From the NCBI GenBank assembly GCA_963781955.1, contig CAWAHU010000001.1:1860001-1924000 (forward strand): a DNA stretch of 64,000 nucleotides, read 5' to 3'. Below are positions 16,622 to 26,035 of the stretch, in pieces. The notes beneath the pieces were generated by a model that saw only the letters and a list, made by a program, of their open reading frames with translations, searched no databases and was not told the origin of the DNA. The translations under genes and the position numbers were made by a program. Numbering within the stretch: the stretch's first letter is position 1; each line of letters begins with the position of its first letter. Origin of the DNA: Bog-473 sp963781955 (GTDB taxonomy: Bacteria > Actinomycetota > Acidimicrobiia > Acidimicrobiales > RAAP-2).

Positions 16622-16698
16622 CGGGATGTGGCGCAGCTTGGCAGCGCGCCTGCTTTGGGAGCAGGAGGTCCGGGGTTCAAATCCCCGCATCCCGACCA
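16622..16698 (+). tRNA. tRNA-Pro (anticodon TGG)
   Basis: The acceptor arm CGGGATG (16622-16628) pairs with CATCCCG (16688-16694); the CCA is encoded at 16696-16698. The anticodon stem CCTGC/GCAGG encloses TTTGGGA, giving TGG at positions 34-36. The T arm has GGTTCAAATCC. All arms fold normally. Confidence 0.97.
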
Positions 16699-16736
16699 CT
16701 CGGCCGACTCGGAGCCTCGGGCACCCAGGCCCATCC

Positions 16737-18569
16737 ATGTCCCAACGCCCCATGGCCGTCCGGGGCGGATGGCTGGGCAAGAATGCTCCGGTGACTGACG
16801 CGTCGATCGGGGCCGCCGGTACGGCGGGTGCGGCCGAGCCGGATACCACGGCGGCCAAGACGGGCGGCATCGTCCTCCTCACGTTGGCGTCAGCGCAGTT
16901 CCTGATGACCCTCGACAGCTCGGTCATGAACGTCTCCATCGCCACGGTGGCCAAGGACGTCGGCACGACGGTGACCGGGATCCAGCTGGCCATCACGCTC
17001 TACACGCTCGTCATGGCCGCCTTCATGATCACGGGCGGCAAGATCGGCCAGATCCTCGGCCGCAAGCGCGCCTTCATGATCGGCTGCATCATTTACGGCT
17101 GCGGCTCGTTCACCACCGCCATCGCACCGTCCCTGGCCGTCCTCATCATCGGGTGGTCGGTGCTCGAGGGCCTGGGCGCCGCGCTCATCATGCCGGCCGT
17201 CGTGGCGCTGGTGGCGACGAACTTCGGCGCCTCGGAGCGCCCCCGCGCCTACGGGCTCGTGGCCTCGGCCGGTGCCATCGCCGTGGCGGTGGGACCTCTC
17301 GTCGGCGGTCTGTTCACCACCTATGCCAGTTGGCGGTGGGTCTTCGCCGGCGAAGTCGTCATCGTCCTGATCATCCTCGCCCTGTCCCGACGCATGGCCG
17401 ACGCTCCAGCCGAGAAGGGCGTGCGGCTCGACCCGATGGGCACGGTGCTCTCCGCGGTGGGCCTCGCCCTGATCGTCTACGGCGTGATCCGCTCGGGGAC
17501 GTGGGGGTTCGTACAACCCAAACCAGAAGCGCCGGTGTGGCTGGGCCTCTCCCCGGTGATCTGGCTGATCCTCGCCGGTGCGTGTGTCCTCCTCGCCTTC
17601 GTGGCCTGGGAGAACCGGCAGCTCGCCCGGGGCGGCCCCGTCCTGGTCGACCCCAAGATGCTGCGGGTGCCCCGGCTGCAGGGGGGGCTCATCTCCTTCT
17701 TCTTCCAGTTCCTGCTCCAGGCCGGCCTCTTCTTCGTCATCCCGCTCTTCCTCTCGGTGGCCCTCGGGCTCTCCGCCGTGGCCACCGGGGTACGCCTGCT
17801 CCCGCTTTCCATCACCCTGCTGGCAGCGGCCGTGGGCGTGCCCCGGCTCTTCCCGCACGCGTCACCCCGGCGTGTCGTGCGCGTCGGGTTCTCCCTCCTC
17901 TTCCTCGGGACCGTGGTCCTCGTGATGCTCCTCGACGTCGGGGCGGGTCCCGAGATCGTCACCTGGCCGTTGCTGCTCATGGGCCTGGGGATCGGCAGCC
18001 TGGCCTCCCAGCTCGGCGCCGTCACCGTCTCGGCCGTCCCCGACGAGCAGAGCGGCGAGGTGGGCGGCGTCCAGAACACCGTGACCAACCTCGGTGCGTC
18101 GATCGGCACGGCGCTGGCCGGAGCCATCTTGATCTCGGTTCTCACGAGCACGTTCCTCGGCGGGCTGGCCGAGAACCCCGCCGTGCCCCAGGCGATCACC
18201 TCACAAGCGCAGGTCGAGCTCTCGGCCGGTGTCCCCTTCGTGAGCGACGCCGACCTGGCCCAGACACTCGAGAAGGCAGGTGTGCCGCCTGAGACCGCGG
18301 CGGCCGTCACCGACGTGAATGCCAAGAGCCGCGTGGCGGGGTTGCGAGCCGCTCTCTCCGTGCTGGCGCTCATCGCGCTCGTCGCGCTCGGCATGACGCG
18401 CCGGCTCCCCACCGTGCCGACAACGGGCGCGATGGACTCGAGCGGGGACCGCGGGGACGGTCACACCAACCGCGGCGGAAAGGGTGACGCCGACGGCGTT
18501 CCGCTCTCGGGCGGTACCGCCCGGCCGGAGGCCGGGCGGGGTCCACCGATCAGCCCCGGCGCAGGGTGA
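16737..18569 (+). CDS. MFS drug exporter, DHA2 (14-TM) type
   Basis: About 610 residues. Transmembrane segment 1 contains the family signature FLMTLDSSVMNVSIATVAKD, followed by GGKIGQILGRKRAF (the loop 2-3 motif) and GLGAALIMPAVVALVATNF. Some 14 hydrophobic segments are spread to about residue 560, then a disordered Gly/Asp tail. Such proteins export drugs or metabolites using the proton gradient. The start is uncertain: ATG 16737, ATG 16752 and GTG 16791 all precede the first membrane segment and none has a strong ribosome site. The gene directly follows tRNA-Pro. Its tail overlaps the convergent gene at 18550 by 20 bases. Confidence 0.88.
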   Translation: MSQRPMAVRGGWLGKNAPVTDASIGAAGTAGAAEPDTTAAKTGGIVLLTLASAQFLMTLDSSVMNVSIATVAKDVGTTVTGIQLAITLYTLVMAAFMITGGKIGQILGRKRAFMIGCIIYGCGSFTTAIAPSLAVLIIGWSVLEGLGAALIMPAVVALVATNFGASERPRAYGLVASAGAIAVAVGPLVGGLFTTYASWRWVFAGEVVIVLIILALSRRMADAPAEKGVRLDPMGTVLSAVGLALIVYGVIRSGTWGFVQPKPEAPVWLGLSPVIWLILAGACVLLAFVAWENRQLARGGPVLVDPKMLRVPRLQGGLISFFFQFLLQAGLFFVIPLFLSVALGLSAVATGVRLLPLSITLLAAAVGVPRLFPHASPRRVVRVGFSLLFLGTVVLVMLLDVGAGPEIVTWPLLLMGLGIGSLASQLGAVTVSAVPDEQSGEVGGVQNTVTNLGASIGTALAGAILISVLTSTFLGGLAENPAVPQAITSQAQVELSAGVPFVSDADLAQTLEKAGVPPETAAAVTDVNAKSRVAGLRAALSVLALIALVALGMTRRLPTVPTTGAMDSSGDRGDGHTNRGGKGDADGVPLSGGTARPEAGRGPPISPGAG

Positions 18570-18933
18570 CGCTGCACCAGGTGCGCCGGCGACACGAGGG
18601 GCAGGTCATGCGGCGGTCGTAGCGACCCCGCGGGAGCCAGAGGCCGAGGGGGAACTGGAAGATCAGCATGTCGACCATGCCGGCGTGTGAGGTCTGGCGG
18701 CAGCGCTCGCACTCCACCGTGAACGCACCACGCTCGGCCAAAGGATTGTGGCCCGTGTCCGCGGGCCCGTGGTGCTCGGGGCGGGCCTCCGAGTAGAGCG
18801 CCCGCTTCCCGACGGGCAGAGCCACCGGTGCTCCCGCCTTGTCCCCGCTCCCCGGACCAGAGGGCGGCGGTACCCAGAACAGCGCCCGCTTGCCCAAGGG
18901 GTCCGGTACCCGTTCACTGCGCGACGCAGCCAC
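18550..18933 (-). CDS. Unknown zinc-ribbon protein with repeated GKRAL-type motif
   Basis: 127 residues from GTG 18933, starting 10 bases after the parA stop, so very probably co-expressed with parA. It contains three related short segments spaced about 30-35 residues apart (PLGKRALFW, PVGKRALYSE, PLAERGAFTV). The third leads into a CERC...CPSC zinc ribbon. The segments between are Pro/Gly-rich and probably disordered. I do not recognise a named family. The repeated motif looks like a short linear binding motif, perhaps for the ParA partner or a nucleic acid. Confidence 0.7.
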   Translation of the reverse strand: MAASRSERVPDPLGKRALFWVPPPSGPGSGDKAGAPVALPVGKRALYSEARPEHHGPADTGHNPLAERGAFTVECERCRQTSHAGMVDMLIFQFPLGLWLPRGRYDRRMTCPSCRRRTWCSVTLRRG

Positions 18934-18943
18934 GTCAGACCCC

Positions 18944-19717
18944 TCAGACGCTCTGCATGGCGTCGTACACGCTCGTCGAGAGCGTGCGGTACGCCACCGC
19001 ACCCGCAGAAGCCGGTGCGTGCTGCAGGACCGATTGTCCGACCGCGGGCGCCTCGGCGAAGCGGACCGACTTGGGCACCGGGGGCTCGAAGAGTAGCAGC
19101 CCGTACTTCTCCTCCACCTCGGCCAGGACCTTGCGCGCGTGCGTGGTGCGGCTGTCGTACATCGTGGGAATCACGCCGAGCACGCGCAGCTTCTCGTTGG
19201 CGAACTGCCGCACGTCCTCGATCGTCTCAAGCAGCTGCCCCACCCCGCGATGGCTCAGCGCCTCGCACTGCAGCGGGACGATGACGGCCTCTGCCGCGGT
19301 CAGGCCGTTGATGGTGAGCACGCCGAGCGAGGGCGGGCAGTCGATGAGCACGGCCTCGTAGTCGTCGAGCACAGGCAGCAGTGCACGTGACAGGACATGC
19401 TCACGGCCGGTACGGCTGAGCAGGTGGACCTCGGCACCGGCCAGGTCGATGGTGGCGGGCACGAGGAAGAGCCCCGGCACGTCGGGCACGGGGCGCACCA
19501 CGTCCTGCAGGCGGGCCCGCCGCACCAGGACGTCGTGGAGGGAAGCGTCGAGGTCGTCGGGGTCGAAACCCAGCGAGAAGGTCAGGCAGGCCTGGGGATC
19601 GAGATCGACCACCAGCACGCGGCGGCCCTGTTCGGCCAGCGCCACACCCAGTGACTGCACCGTCGTCGTCTTGGCCACACCGCCCTTCTGGTTGGCCACT
19701 GCGATGACTTTGAGCAC
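18944..19717 (-). CDS. ParA/Soj-family ATPase
   Basis: Deviant Walker A ATPase of the ParA/MinD class, 257 residues. KGGVAKTT at residues 11-18 is the deviant Walker A; VVDLDPQA follows; LIDCPPSLGVLTINGL is the Walker B region. ParA proteins bind DNA non-specifically as ATP dimers and move cargo such as ParB-parS. No ParB or parS site is visible here and this is not the usual oriC-proximal parAB pair, so it may be an orphan ParA positioning another cargo. The next gene downstream encodes the motif-repeat zinc-ribbon protein. Confidence 0.92.
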   Translation of the reverse strand: MLKVIAVANQKGGVAKTTTVQSLGVALAEQGRRVLVVDLDPQACLTFSLGFDPDDLDASLHDVLVRRARLQDVVRPVPDVPGLFLVPATIDLAGAEVHLLSRTGREHVLSRALLPVLDDYEAVLIDCPPSLGVLTINGLTAAEAVIVPLQCEALSHRGVGQLLETIEDVRQFANEKLRVLGVIPTMYDSRTTHARKVLAEVEEKYGLLLFEPPVPKSVRFAEAPAVGQSVLQHAPASAGAVAYRTLSTSVYDAMQSV

Positions 19718-19809
19718 CGCCGGAGTCTATGACTCAGCGTGGCCACCGCCCAGGGGCAATTTCACGAATCCACGGCTCTCCAGCCGGCGTGCTGGCCGGG
19801 CAACGGACG

Positions 19810-21024
19810 TCAGCGGAGGGACGTTTCCTGCGTGGCTACGTCGGCGACGAGGTCACCGAGGGCGAGGTTGACGTCCTGGAGGTGGTAGCCCCAGCGGGGG
19901 CCGAGCGTCGCCGAGACGGTCGGCCGGGGGTCGCCGGGAACGGCCGTGGTCGAGACCTGGAGCCAGCTGGCATCCCCGGCCTGCTGGCACTGGGCGGTGT
20001 AGAGGCCGGGGAAGGTGACCCATGGCGTGGTGACGGTGACGCCCGGGATCGGGTCGGACCGGGTCAGGAAATAGGGCTGCAGGTCCCCCGACGCCGATGA
20101 GAACGTGACCGGGTTGACGCAGGCCACCTGCTGGTCCGCCGCCCTGAGCTGGCCCGATTGCGCGCTGACCCCCCGACCGGGGACGCCGAAGAGCGAGTTC
20201 GCCGGCGGTGTCGAGCCAAAGGTCGAGTACGCGATCACGCAGCCCGTCTGTGTGGCCGCGCCACAGGTCGGGATGTGCCTGAAGGTCCCGCCGACGGTCC
20301 CGCCGGCAGGGACCTGCACATTCCCGCCGAGGATGATGGCGGACACCATCCGGCGGCGCAACGCGGGCGAGGGGTCCACCTGGGACCGCAACAGCCTGAT
20401 GAGCATGGCCGCGCCCTGGGAATGCCCGATGAAGACGATCGGCCGCCCATGGTTGTCGTGGGCCAGGTAGTCCTTCCACGCGGCCAACAGGCTGCCGTAA
20501 GCCGTGGCGATGACCCTCGGCTGGAGCCCGGCGCCAAAGAGTGCCTGTTTGGTGACCTGCCGGTACATCGGTGCCCACACGTTGCACACCTGCGAGAACT
20601 GCGACGCCTGCACCACCGCCACACCCTTCTCAATGGGCTGGATCGTCAGGTCCGCGTTGGGGCCGGTCTCGGTGGAGACCGTCGGGTACACGTAGAGGCA
20701 GTCGACCGCCTTGGCGCGGGGAGCGGAGACCGATGCCGGCTTGCTGGTCGCACCCGTCGCCGACACCGCCGTGGTCGCAGTGGGGAATGCGCACGGATCC
20801 TGCGCCGTCTTCGGACGGCACAACCAGACTGTCCTCGACGATGCCTGCTTCGACGACGCCTGCGCTGCCCGGGATGCGGCGCCGACCCAGGGCGACTCGG
20901 CGGTGACGGTCGCCGCGACGGTGAGGAGCCCGGTGAGCAGGCCGGTGAGCAGGCCGGCCGTCACCAAGGCAGCACCGCTTCGTCGTTCCCGCCGTCCGGC
21001 CGTTGCTTGTCTGCCAGTGTCCAC
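19810..21024 (-). CDS. Secreted DUF3089 alpha/beta-hydrolase
   Basis: 404 residues with an N-terminal signal sequence whose hydrophobic core is itself repetitive (LLTGLLTGLLT, encoded by repeated ggtgagcaggcc DNA). The mature part has WLCRPKTAQDPC and DCLYVYPTVS, hallmarks of DUF3089, and the nucleophile elbow FIGHSQGAAM (GxSxG). Several cysteines suggest disulfides outside the cell. Probably a secreted esterase or lipase of unknown substrate. Divergently placed from the MFS gene at 21281 with a 256-base gap. Confidence 0.86.
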   Translation of the reverse strand: MDTGRQATAGRRERRSGAALVTAGLLTGLLTGLLTVAATVTAESPWVGAASRAAQASSKQASSRTVWLCRPKTAQDPCAFPTATTAVSATGATSKPASVSAPRAKAVDCLYVYPTVSTETGPNADLTIQPIEKGVAVVQASQFSQVCNVWAPMYRQVTKQALFGAGLQPRVIATAYGSLLAAWKDYLAHDNHGRPIVFIGHSQGAAMLIRLLRSQVDPSPALRRRMVSAIILGGNVQVPAGGTVGGTFRHIPTCGAATQTGCVIAYSTFGSTPPANSLFGVPGRGVSAQSGQLRAADQQVACVNPVTFSSASGDLQPYFLTRSDPIPGVTVTTPWVTFPGLYTAQCQQAGDASWLQVSTTAVPGDPRPTVSATLGPRWGYHLQDVNLALGDLVADVATQETSLR

Positions 21025-21280
21025 CTCGTCGCCCTCCCCACGTGCCCTTCGTGCGGTCCCGGCGCCCGGACCGGGTGGTACGAGGGTACGGGCCTCGGGC
21101 AGGTGACCGGTGGCGCCCCGCCCCGAAACCCGGCGCGGGACACCAGGTTTCGGACGCCCACGGACGACCAGGACGGGTCCGGCCAGCGCATAGGGTCGAG
21201 GGTGCGGGACCGATGGTCAGGGAAGCTCGTCCGACCGATGTCCGCGTTCCGCCCGTGGACGTACCCGCCGGGGAGAGAAC

Positions 21281-22768
21281 GTGGCCGTCGCTCACATGAG
21301 CCAGAAGACTGCAGTGGCGATCGTGTTCGTGTCCGCCATGTTCATGAACATCATGGACATCACGATCGTCAATGTGGCGCTGCCGACGATCGGACGCGAC
21401 TTCGGCATCCCTCCAACCGCGGTGGACGGCGTGATCATTGCCTACCTGGTCAGCCTCGCCGTATTCATCCCAGCGTCGGGCTGGATGGGTGACCACTTCG
21501 GCGGCAAGCGCGTGCTGTTGACGGCCATCGGCGTGTTCACCCTGGGCTCTGCACTGTGCGGCATCGCCCAGAACGAGACCCAGCTGGTGGTGTTCCGTGT
21601 CCTGCAGGGCGCCGGCGGCGGGATGATGGCACCCGTCGGCATGGCCATGCTCTACCGGGTCTTTCCGCCGGCTGAGCGGGTCCGCGTGGCCAGCATCATC
21701 ACCATCCCGACCACGATGGCACCGGCTATCGGTCCGGTCCTCGGCGGCTTTCTCGTCACCGCCATCTCGTGGCGCTGGGTGTTCTTCGTGAACCTGCCCC
21801 TGGGCATCGCGGCCGTCGTGTTCGGCGCGCTGTACCTGGAGCGGTCGGAGACGCACGACGCCGGCCGCCTCGATGTGCGGGGCTTCGTGCTCGGCGGCGC
21901 CGGCCTCGGGCTTCTGATGTACGGCATCTCCGAGGGCCCGCTGCAGTCGTGGTCCTCACCCGCGGTCATCGGCAGTTGCCTCGCCGGGTTCCTCCTGCTG
22001 ACGGTCTTCGTGTTCGCAGAGCTGCGCACGGAGCGACCCATGGTCGACCTGCATCTGCTGCGGGGCCGTCTGTTCCGCTCTACCAACATCGTGCTGTTCC
22101 TGGCCATGGCGGCGTTCCTCGGGATGCTGTACCTCATCCCCCTCTACTTCCAGGACGCCCGAGGGCTCTCGGCACTTCAGTCGGGCCTCTCCACCTTCCC
22201 CGAGGCCTTCGGCGTGATGATCGGCGCACAGTTCGCCAGCCGGCTCATCTACCCCGCCACCGGACCGCGGCGGCACATCACCGGCGGCCTGCTCGGGGTC
22301 GCCCTCTGCCTGCTCGCCCTCACTCAGGTTTCCGGGACGACCAATCTCTGGTGGATCCGCGGCCTGATGTTCCTGGTCGGCTTCATGATGGCCCAGGTGA
22401 TGGTACCCACCCAGGCCGCCGCCTTCGCCATGATCACCCCGGCATCCATGGGCCGCGCCTCCACCTTCTTCAACACCATGCGCCAGGTGGGAAGCGCCAC
22501 CGGGGTTGCCATCCTCTCCACCGTCCTGATCGGGGCAGGTGCCGCACATGGCACGGCGAACAGCTCTTCCGGGAGCAGCTCGGCCGCTTCGGGCGTCGAC
22601 TCGTACCACTTCGCCTTCTTGGCCGCCGCGCTGTTCGCTCTCGCCGCCATCCCCTTCGCACTCGGCATCCACGACAGTGACGCCGCCGAGACGATCGTGC
22701 CCCGGACGCGCTCGCCCCGGCGCGCTGGTCGCTCGCCGATCCCTGTCCCCGAGGGAAGCACGGCGTGA
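21281..22768 (+). CDS. MFS transporter, DHA2/EmrB-QacA type
   Basis: 495 residues, 14 predicted membrane segments. MNIMDITIVNVALPTIG is the segment-1 signature, with GGKRVLLTAIGVFTLGSALCG and LQGAGGGMMAPVGMAML following. GTG 21281 follows a purine-rich GGGGAGAG; ATG 21296 is the alternative. It exports small molecules by proton antiport. The stop overlaps the start of the LOG-family gene (GTGA), so the two are translationally coupled. It is distinct from the MFS at 16737, sharing only family-level similarity. Confidence 0.92.
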   Translation: MAVAHMSQKTAVAIVFVSAMFMNIMDITIVNVALPTIGRDFGIPPTAVDGVIIAYLVSLAVFIPASGWMGDHFGGKRVLLTAIGVFTLGSALCGIAQNETQLVVFRVLQGAGGGMMAPVGMAMLYRVFPPAERVRVASIITIPTTMAPAIGPVLGGFLVTAISWRWVFFVNLPLGIAAVVFGALYLERSETHDAGRLDVRGFVLGGAGLGLLMYGISEGPLQSWSSPAVIGSCLAGFLLLTVFVFAELRTERPMVDLHLLRGRLFRSTNIVLFLAMAAFLGMLYLIPLYFQDARGLSALQSGLSTFPEAFGVMIGAQFASRLIYPATGPRRHITGGLLGVALCLLALTQVSGTTNLWWIRGLMFLVGFMMAQVMVPTQAAAFAMITPASMGRASTFFNTMRQVGSATGVAILSTVLIGAGAAHGTANSSSGSSSAASGVDSYHFAFLAAALFALAAIPFALGIHDSDAAETIVPRTRSPRRAGRSPIPVPEGSTA

Positions 22769-23322
22769 CGACGCGTACCGTGTGCGTGTTCTGCGGATCG
22801 AGCAGCGGTACCGAGGCGGCGTTCGCGACCGCGGCGGCCTCCTTCGGCAGCAGCCTGGCGGTGCGCGGGCTCGATCTGGTCTACGGCGGGGCCTCGGTCG
22901 GCCTCATGGGGGCCGTGGCCGACTCCGCGCTGGCCGCCGGCGGGCGGGTCACCGGTGTCATCACCGAGGCACTGGCCGGCCACGAGATCGCCCACGGCCG
23001 CCTGCACGATTTGCACACGGTGCACACCATGCACGAACGCAAGGCCCTCATGGCCGGGCTCTCCGACGCCTTCGTCATGCTGCCGGGAGGGTTCGGCACC
23101 TGTGAGGAGTTCATGGAGGCCGTGACCTGGACCCAGCTCGGCATCCACGACAAGCCATGCGGGATCCTGAACGTGGCCGGCTACTTCGACGACCTGCTGG
23201 CGTTCCTCGGCCACGCCGTGGCCCAGGGGTTCGTCAGGGAGCGCCAGGTGCGGGACCTGGTCGTGACCGCGGACGTCGACGCACTGCTCGACGGTGTCGC
23301 CGGGCCGGAGCGACGGGGCTAG
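22765..23322 (+). CDS. LOG-family (TIGR00730) nucleotide phosphoribohydrolase
   Basis: 185 residues, Rossmann-like. It begins TTRTVCVFCGSSSGTE and holds the two family signatures MHERKALM and PGGFGTCEEFMEAVTW (PGGxGTxxE). Characterised members release ribose-5-phosphate from nucleoside monophosphates, including cytokinin ribotides. GTG 22765 overlaps the MFS stop by four bases, so the two are one unit and the transporter might export the product; that link is inference. Its stop overlaps the convergent FkbM gene by four bases. Confidence 0.92.
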   Translation: MTTRTVCVFCGSSSGTEAAFATAAASFGSSLAVRGLDLVYGGASVGLMGAVADSALAAGGRVTGVITEALAGHEIAHGRLHDLHTVHTMHERKALMAGLSDAFVMLPGGFGTCEEFMEAVTWTQLGIHDKPCGILNVAGYFDDLLAFLGHAVAQGFVRERQVRDLVVTADVDALLDGVAGPERRG

Positions 23323-24386
23323 GCATCGCTGGGGAGCAGGAGCACGTCGCGCAGCTCGTCGGTTTCCCCGATGTCGGCCAGCAACGCCGCCACCGAGGCG
23401 AACGTCCGCTGCCCCCCGGCGCCCTTCTCGAGCAACGACGGTCGGTATCCGAGACGCTCGAAGTAGCCGAGGTACTCGGCCACGGTGGTCCCCGAGACGC
23501 GGCGAAGCATCTCCTCCTTGAGTTCGGTGGTCACGATGGGCCGGTCACGCTCGATCAGCCGCTGGGCTCCCTTGACCACACGTCCCTCCGCTCCTTCGAC
23601 GTCCATCTTCAAGAAACCCACCGAGTGGTTGACGATGTCGTCGAGGGCGAACGTGGGCACCACCACGCCGGGATGGGCGAGAAGCTCCCCGTCGTCGACC
23701 AGGCCGCCGTTCGACCCGACGTGCGTGGAGTAGTAGGCCCAGCCGGTGCTGACGTCCGCCGCCACCGGGATGAGCTCGACGTTGTCGACCCTGTTGAGCC
23801 GCAACGACGAGAGCAAGAGACGGCAGTTCTCCGAGTTCGGCTCCAGCGCGATCACGCGCCCCGACGGCCCGACCAGCTTGGCGGCCAGCAACGAGTAGTA
23901 GCCGAGATTGGCGCCGACGTCGACCACCGTCATCCCAGGCGTGCAGTACTTCTCGAAGACTGCGCTCAGTTGCGGCTCGTACTCGCCCGAGAGGAGACCC
24001 GGCGTCACGGCGGCGTCGGCCGCGTCACAGTAGAGCTCGATCCCCCCGACCGCACACCGCACCGCGTCCGCGTCGGAGACCTGGACCGAAAAGGCGGTGG
24101 GGGCGACTTGGTGCTCGATGCTCCCGAGCATGTGCCGGATGGTCGAGACGTCGGCCAGCTCGCCCGACGCGGCGGCGTCGAGGGCCGGCCGCATCTCGGT
24201 GGGCAGCGTGGGGTACAGCAGATGTACCAGCTGCTCGTAGCTGATGACGCGCGGCGCATCCCCGGGATCCGAGCCTGGCGTCGGCACCGTGCCGCCGAGC
24301 GCGTGCACGAGCGCGTCCCGCACGGGGCGCAACGTGTCCTTGACCGGCTGTCGACGGTCTTCGTGTAGGGGGCCCGAGTCGGTCAT
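23319..24386 (-). CDS. FkbM-family SAM-dependent methyltransferase
   Basis: 355 residues from ATG 24386. The SAM site is TVVDVGANLGYYSLLAAKLVG followed by VIALEPNSENCRLL, and FLKMDVEGAEGRVVKGA is the FkbM signature (DVEGAE). It lacks a signal peptide. The N-terminal 120 residues are extra and not clearly homologous to anything I know. FkbM enzymes O-methylate sugars or polyketides; no glycan or polyketide genes are adjacent, so the substrate is open. Confidence 0.88.
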   Translation of the reverse strand: MTDSGPLHEDRRQPVKDTLRPVRDALVHALGGTVPTPGSDPGDAPRVISYEQLVHLLYPTLPTEMRPALDAAASGELADVSTIRHMLGSIEHQVAPTAFSVQVSDADAVRCAVGGIELYCDAADAAVTPGLLSGEYEPQLSAVFEKYCTPGMTVVDVGANLGYYSLLAAKLVGPSGRVIALEPNSENCRLLLSSLRLNRVDNVELIPVAADVSTGWAYYSTHVGSNGGLVDDGELLAHPGVVVPTFALDDIVNHSVGFLKMDVEGAEGRVVKGAQRLIERDRPIVTTELKEEMLRRVSGTTVAEYLGYFERLGYRPSLLEKGAGGQRTFASVAALLADIGETDELRDVLLLPSDA

Positions 24387-24583
24387 GTGCGGCCCACGGT
24401 AGTTCGGCGGGCTCACCCGGACGCGTGAACCCGCCCGCGGGCATGGGCAGGCCGGCCACCGGCGCTGCAGGCAGAGGGATTCACAGGGCGCTCGCGGGTG
24501 GACGATAGGTGGGTCGCAGCTCGACCCGTCACTGTGGTGAAGCTCCGAGAAACTCTTGGAGCATCTTCACGCAAGGAGTACAC

Positions 24584-25066
24584 ATGTCCGCCAACCCAAA
24601 GAGAATGCGTAATGCTCTCGTCACGGGAGCAATCGTGGCCGGAGCGAGCTTGGGTGCTGCCGGTATCGCCTCCGCTGCCACCAGTTCCACCACTTCCCCA
24701 TCAGGATCCTCCGCCACGACCGCTCCGTCGGCTGGTTCAGCGAGCACTCCGCCCGCGGGCACCGGGGCCGACCCGGCGACAATGACTCACGGGCCGAACG
24801 AGACACTCTTGACCGGGACCGATCTCCAGAAGGCCACGGCGGCCGCAACCGCGGCCGTTCCGGGAGCCACTGTCGTCAGGGCCGAGACGAACTCTTCGGG
24901 AGCGTCGCCCTATGAAGTCCACATGAAGAAGACCGATGGCTCATACGTCACGGTCCAGCTGGACTCGAACTTCGCCGTAACGACGACGATCTCGGGTTTT
25001 GGTGCGGGCCCGGCGGGTAGCCCAGGTCCAGCAGGCACAGCGTCACCCTCGACATCAAGCAACTGA
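24584..25066 (+). CDS. Secreted PepSY-like small protein
   Basis: 160 residues from ATG 24584, with AAGGAG at 24573-24578. The signal peptide MSANPKRMRNALVTGAIVAG runs to an AxA-type site (IASAA). A Ser/Thr/Ala/Pro-rich spacer follows, then a PepSY-like fold (LTGTDLQKATAAATAAVPGA, YEVHMKKTDGSYVTVQLD). The tail is Gly/Pro-rich. PepSY domains often inhibit proteases or act as small extracellular modules. Single gene, flanked by a hairpin. Confidence 0.8.
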   Translation: MSANPKRMRNALVTGAIVAGASLGAAGIASAATSSTTSPSGSSATTAPSAGSASTPPAGTGADPATMTHGPNETLLTGTDLQKATAAATAAVPGATVVRAETNSSGASPYEVHMKKTDGSYVTVQLDSNFAVTTTISGFGAGPAGSPGPAGTASPSTSSN

Positions 25067-25088
25067 ACAGCTGAAGCACACTCGACGG

Positions 25089-25130
25089 TGGGCCCTCGCA
25101 ACCGCACACAGTGGCAGTTGCGAGGGCCCA
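25089..25130 (+). terminator. 14-bp perfect hairpin after the PepSY gene
   Basis: TGGGCCCTCGCAAC (25089-25102) and GTTGCGAGGGCCCA (25117-25130) are perfect reverse complements around a 14-base loop. It lies 22 bases after the stop at 25066. No T-run follows, so termination would depend on the stem alone. It also marks the left border of the accessory region. Confidence 0.72.
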
Positions 25131-25281
25131 ACCACCTCGCTGATCTTGGTGGCGACTCCGGGCATTGAACCGCCTAAGGCGCTCAACCTGCGTGGGGAAA
25201 CGTCCTTGAGACTCCACTTCGTCACACCCCCGGCCCGGCGATAGAGGCAGGCAGCGCGCCCGTTCCGAGTGTTCTCAAGGA

Positions 25282-26035
25282 CTACTCCTCGTGGCCCGCG
25301 TCTCGCGCCTTGACGAAGACCGTGACCTGCTTCGCGCTATCCGAGCTGAACGGCGACCGGTCCCAATCACCCCAACGATCCTGTAACTCGAAACCCGTGA
25401 TCTTCGCCATCAGGAGTAGCTCCGACGGCCAGATGTACCGGTACGGAGCGGAATGACGCACCAGGCGACCGTCGACCTCGATCCAATGATGGGACCACGC
25501 CACCTGGCCCACGACGTCGTCGAACGTCTCGATGCCTACATGGTCGGGTGCCAGCCTGAAGACCCGCCCCACCTCTGACGGGGGTACTCGGCGAAGCTGG
25601 GGGACGATCAACTCGATCACGAAGTGCCCACCCAACGCGAGGTGGGTGGCCGCGTTCGAGAACACGGCGATCTGTTCCTCCTGGGTCGTCAGGTTCATGA
25701 TTGAGTTGGCGACGAGGTACACGAGATCGAAACACTCCGGGAGGCGCGTCGTCGCCATGTCGCCGATCGTCACAGGAACTCTGTCGGCACCTCGCTTGCG
25801 CCGGAACTGCTCCACCATGTCAGGCGAGAGCTCGATGCCATGGACGGGGATCCCGCCGCGCACTGAGCGGTAGAGCCAGCCGGCCTGTGCCGACGGCGAA
25901 CTCCAGGGCCGCACCGTCGCCCACCAGCTGGGTGAGGAGCTCCACCATCGGATCGACCACAGACGGCTCCGCCAGAGCGGCGTAGGTCGCGTCATAGACC
26001 TCGGCGATGTCTCTCCCCCAGACGACCGATCCCAT
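25282..26035 (-). CDS. Class I SAM-dependent methyltransferase with an apparent frameshift
   Basis: The N-terminal half, MGSVVWGRDIAEVYDATYAA from ATG 26035, reads through ALEFAVGTGRLALPL (SAM motif I). The remainder (GIPVHGIELSPDMVEQFRRK, FDLVYLVANSIMNLTTQEEQ, FVKARDAGHEE) continues in another frame after about 25864. One surplus base in CTCAGTGCGCGGCGG restores a normal protein of about 250 residues. The domain is of the kind that methylates small molecules. Either a sequence error or an early pseudogene. Confidence 0.78.

Noticed and set aside
25140..25210. tRNA or attachment-site remnant at the left border of the accessory region
   Set aside because: Bases such as ccgggcattgaacc slightly resemble a tRNA T-arm, but no acceptor or anticodon pairing could be built and there is no long match to tRNA-Arg or tRNA-His.
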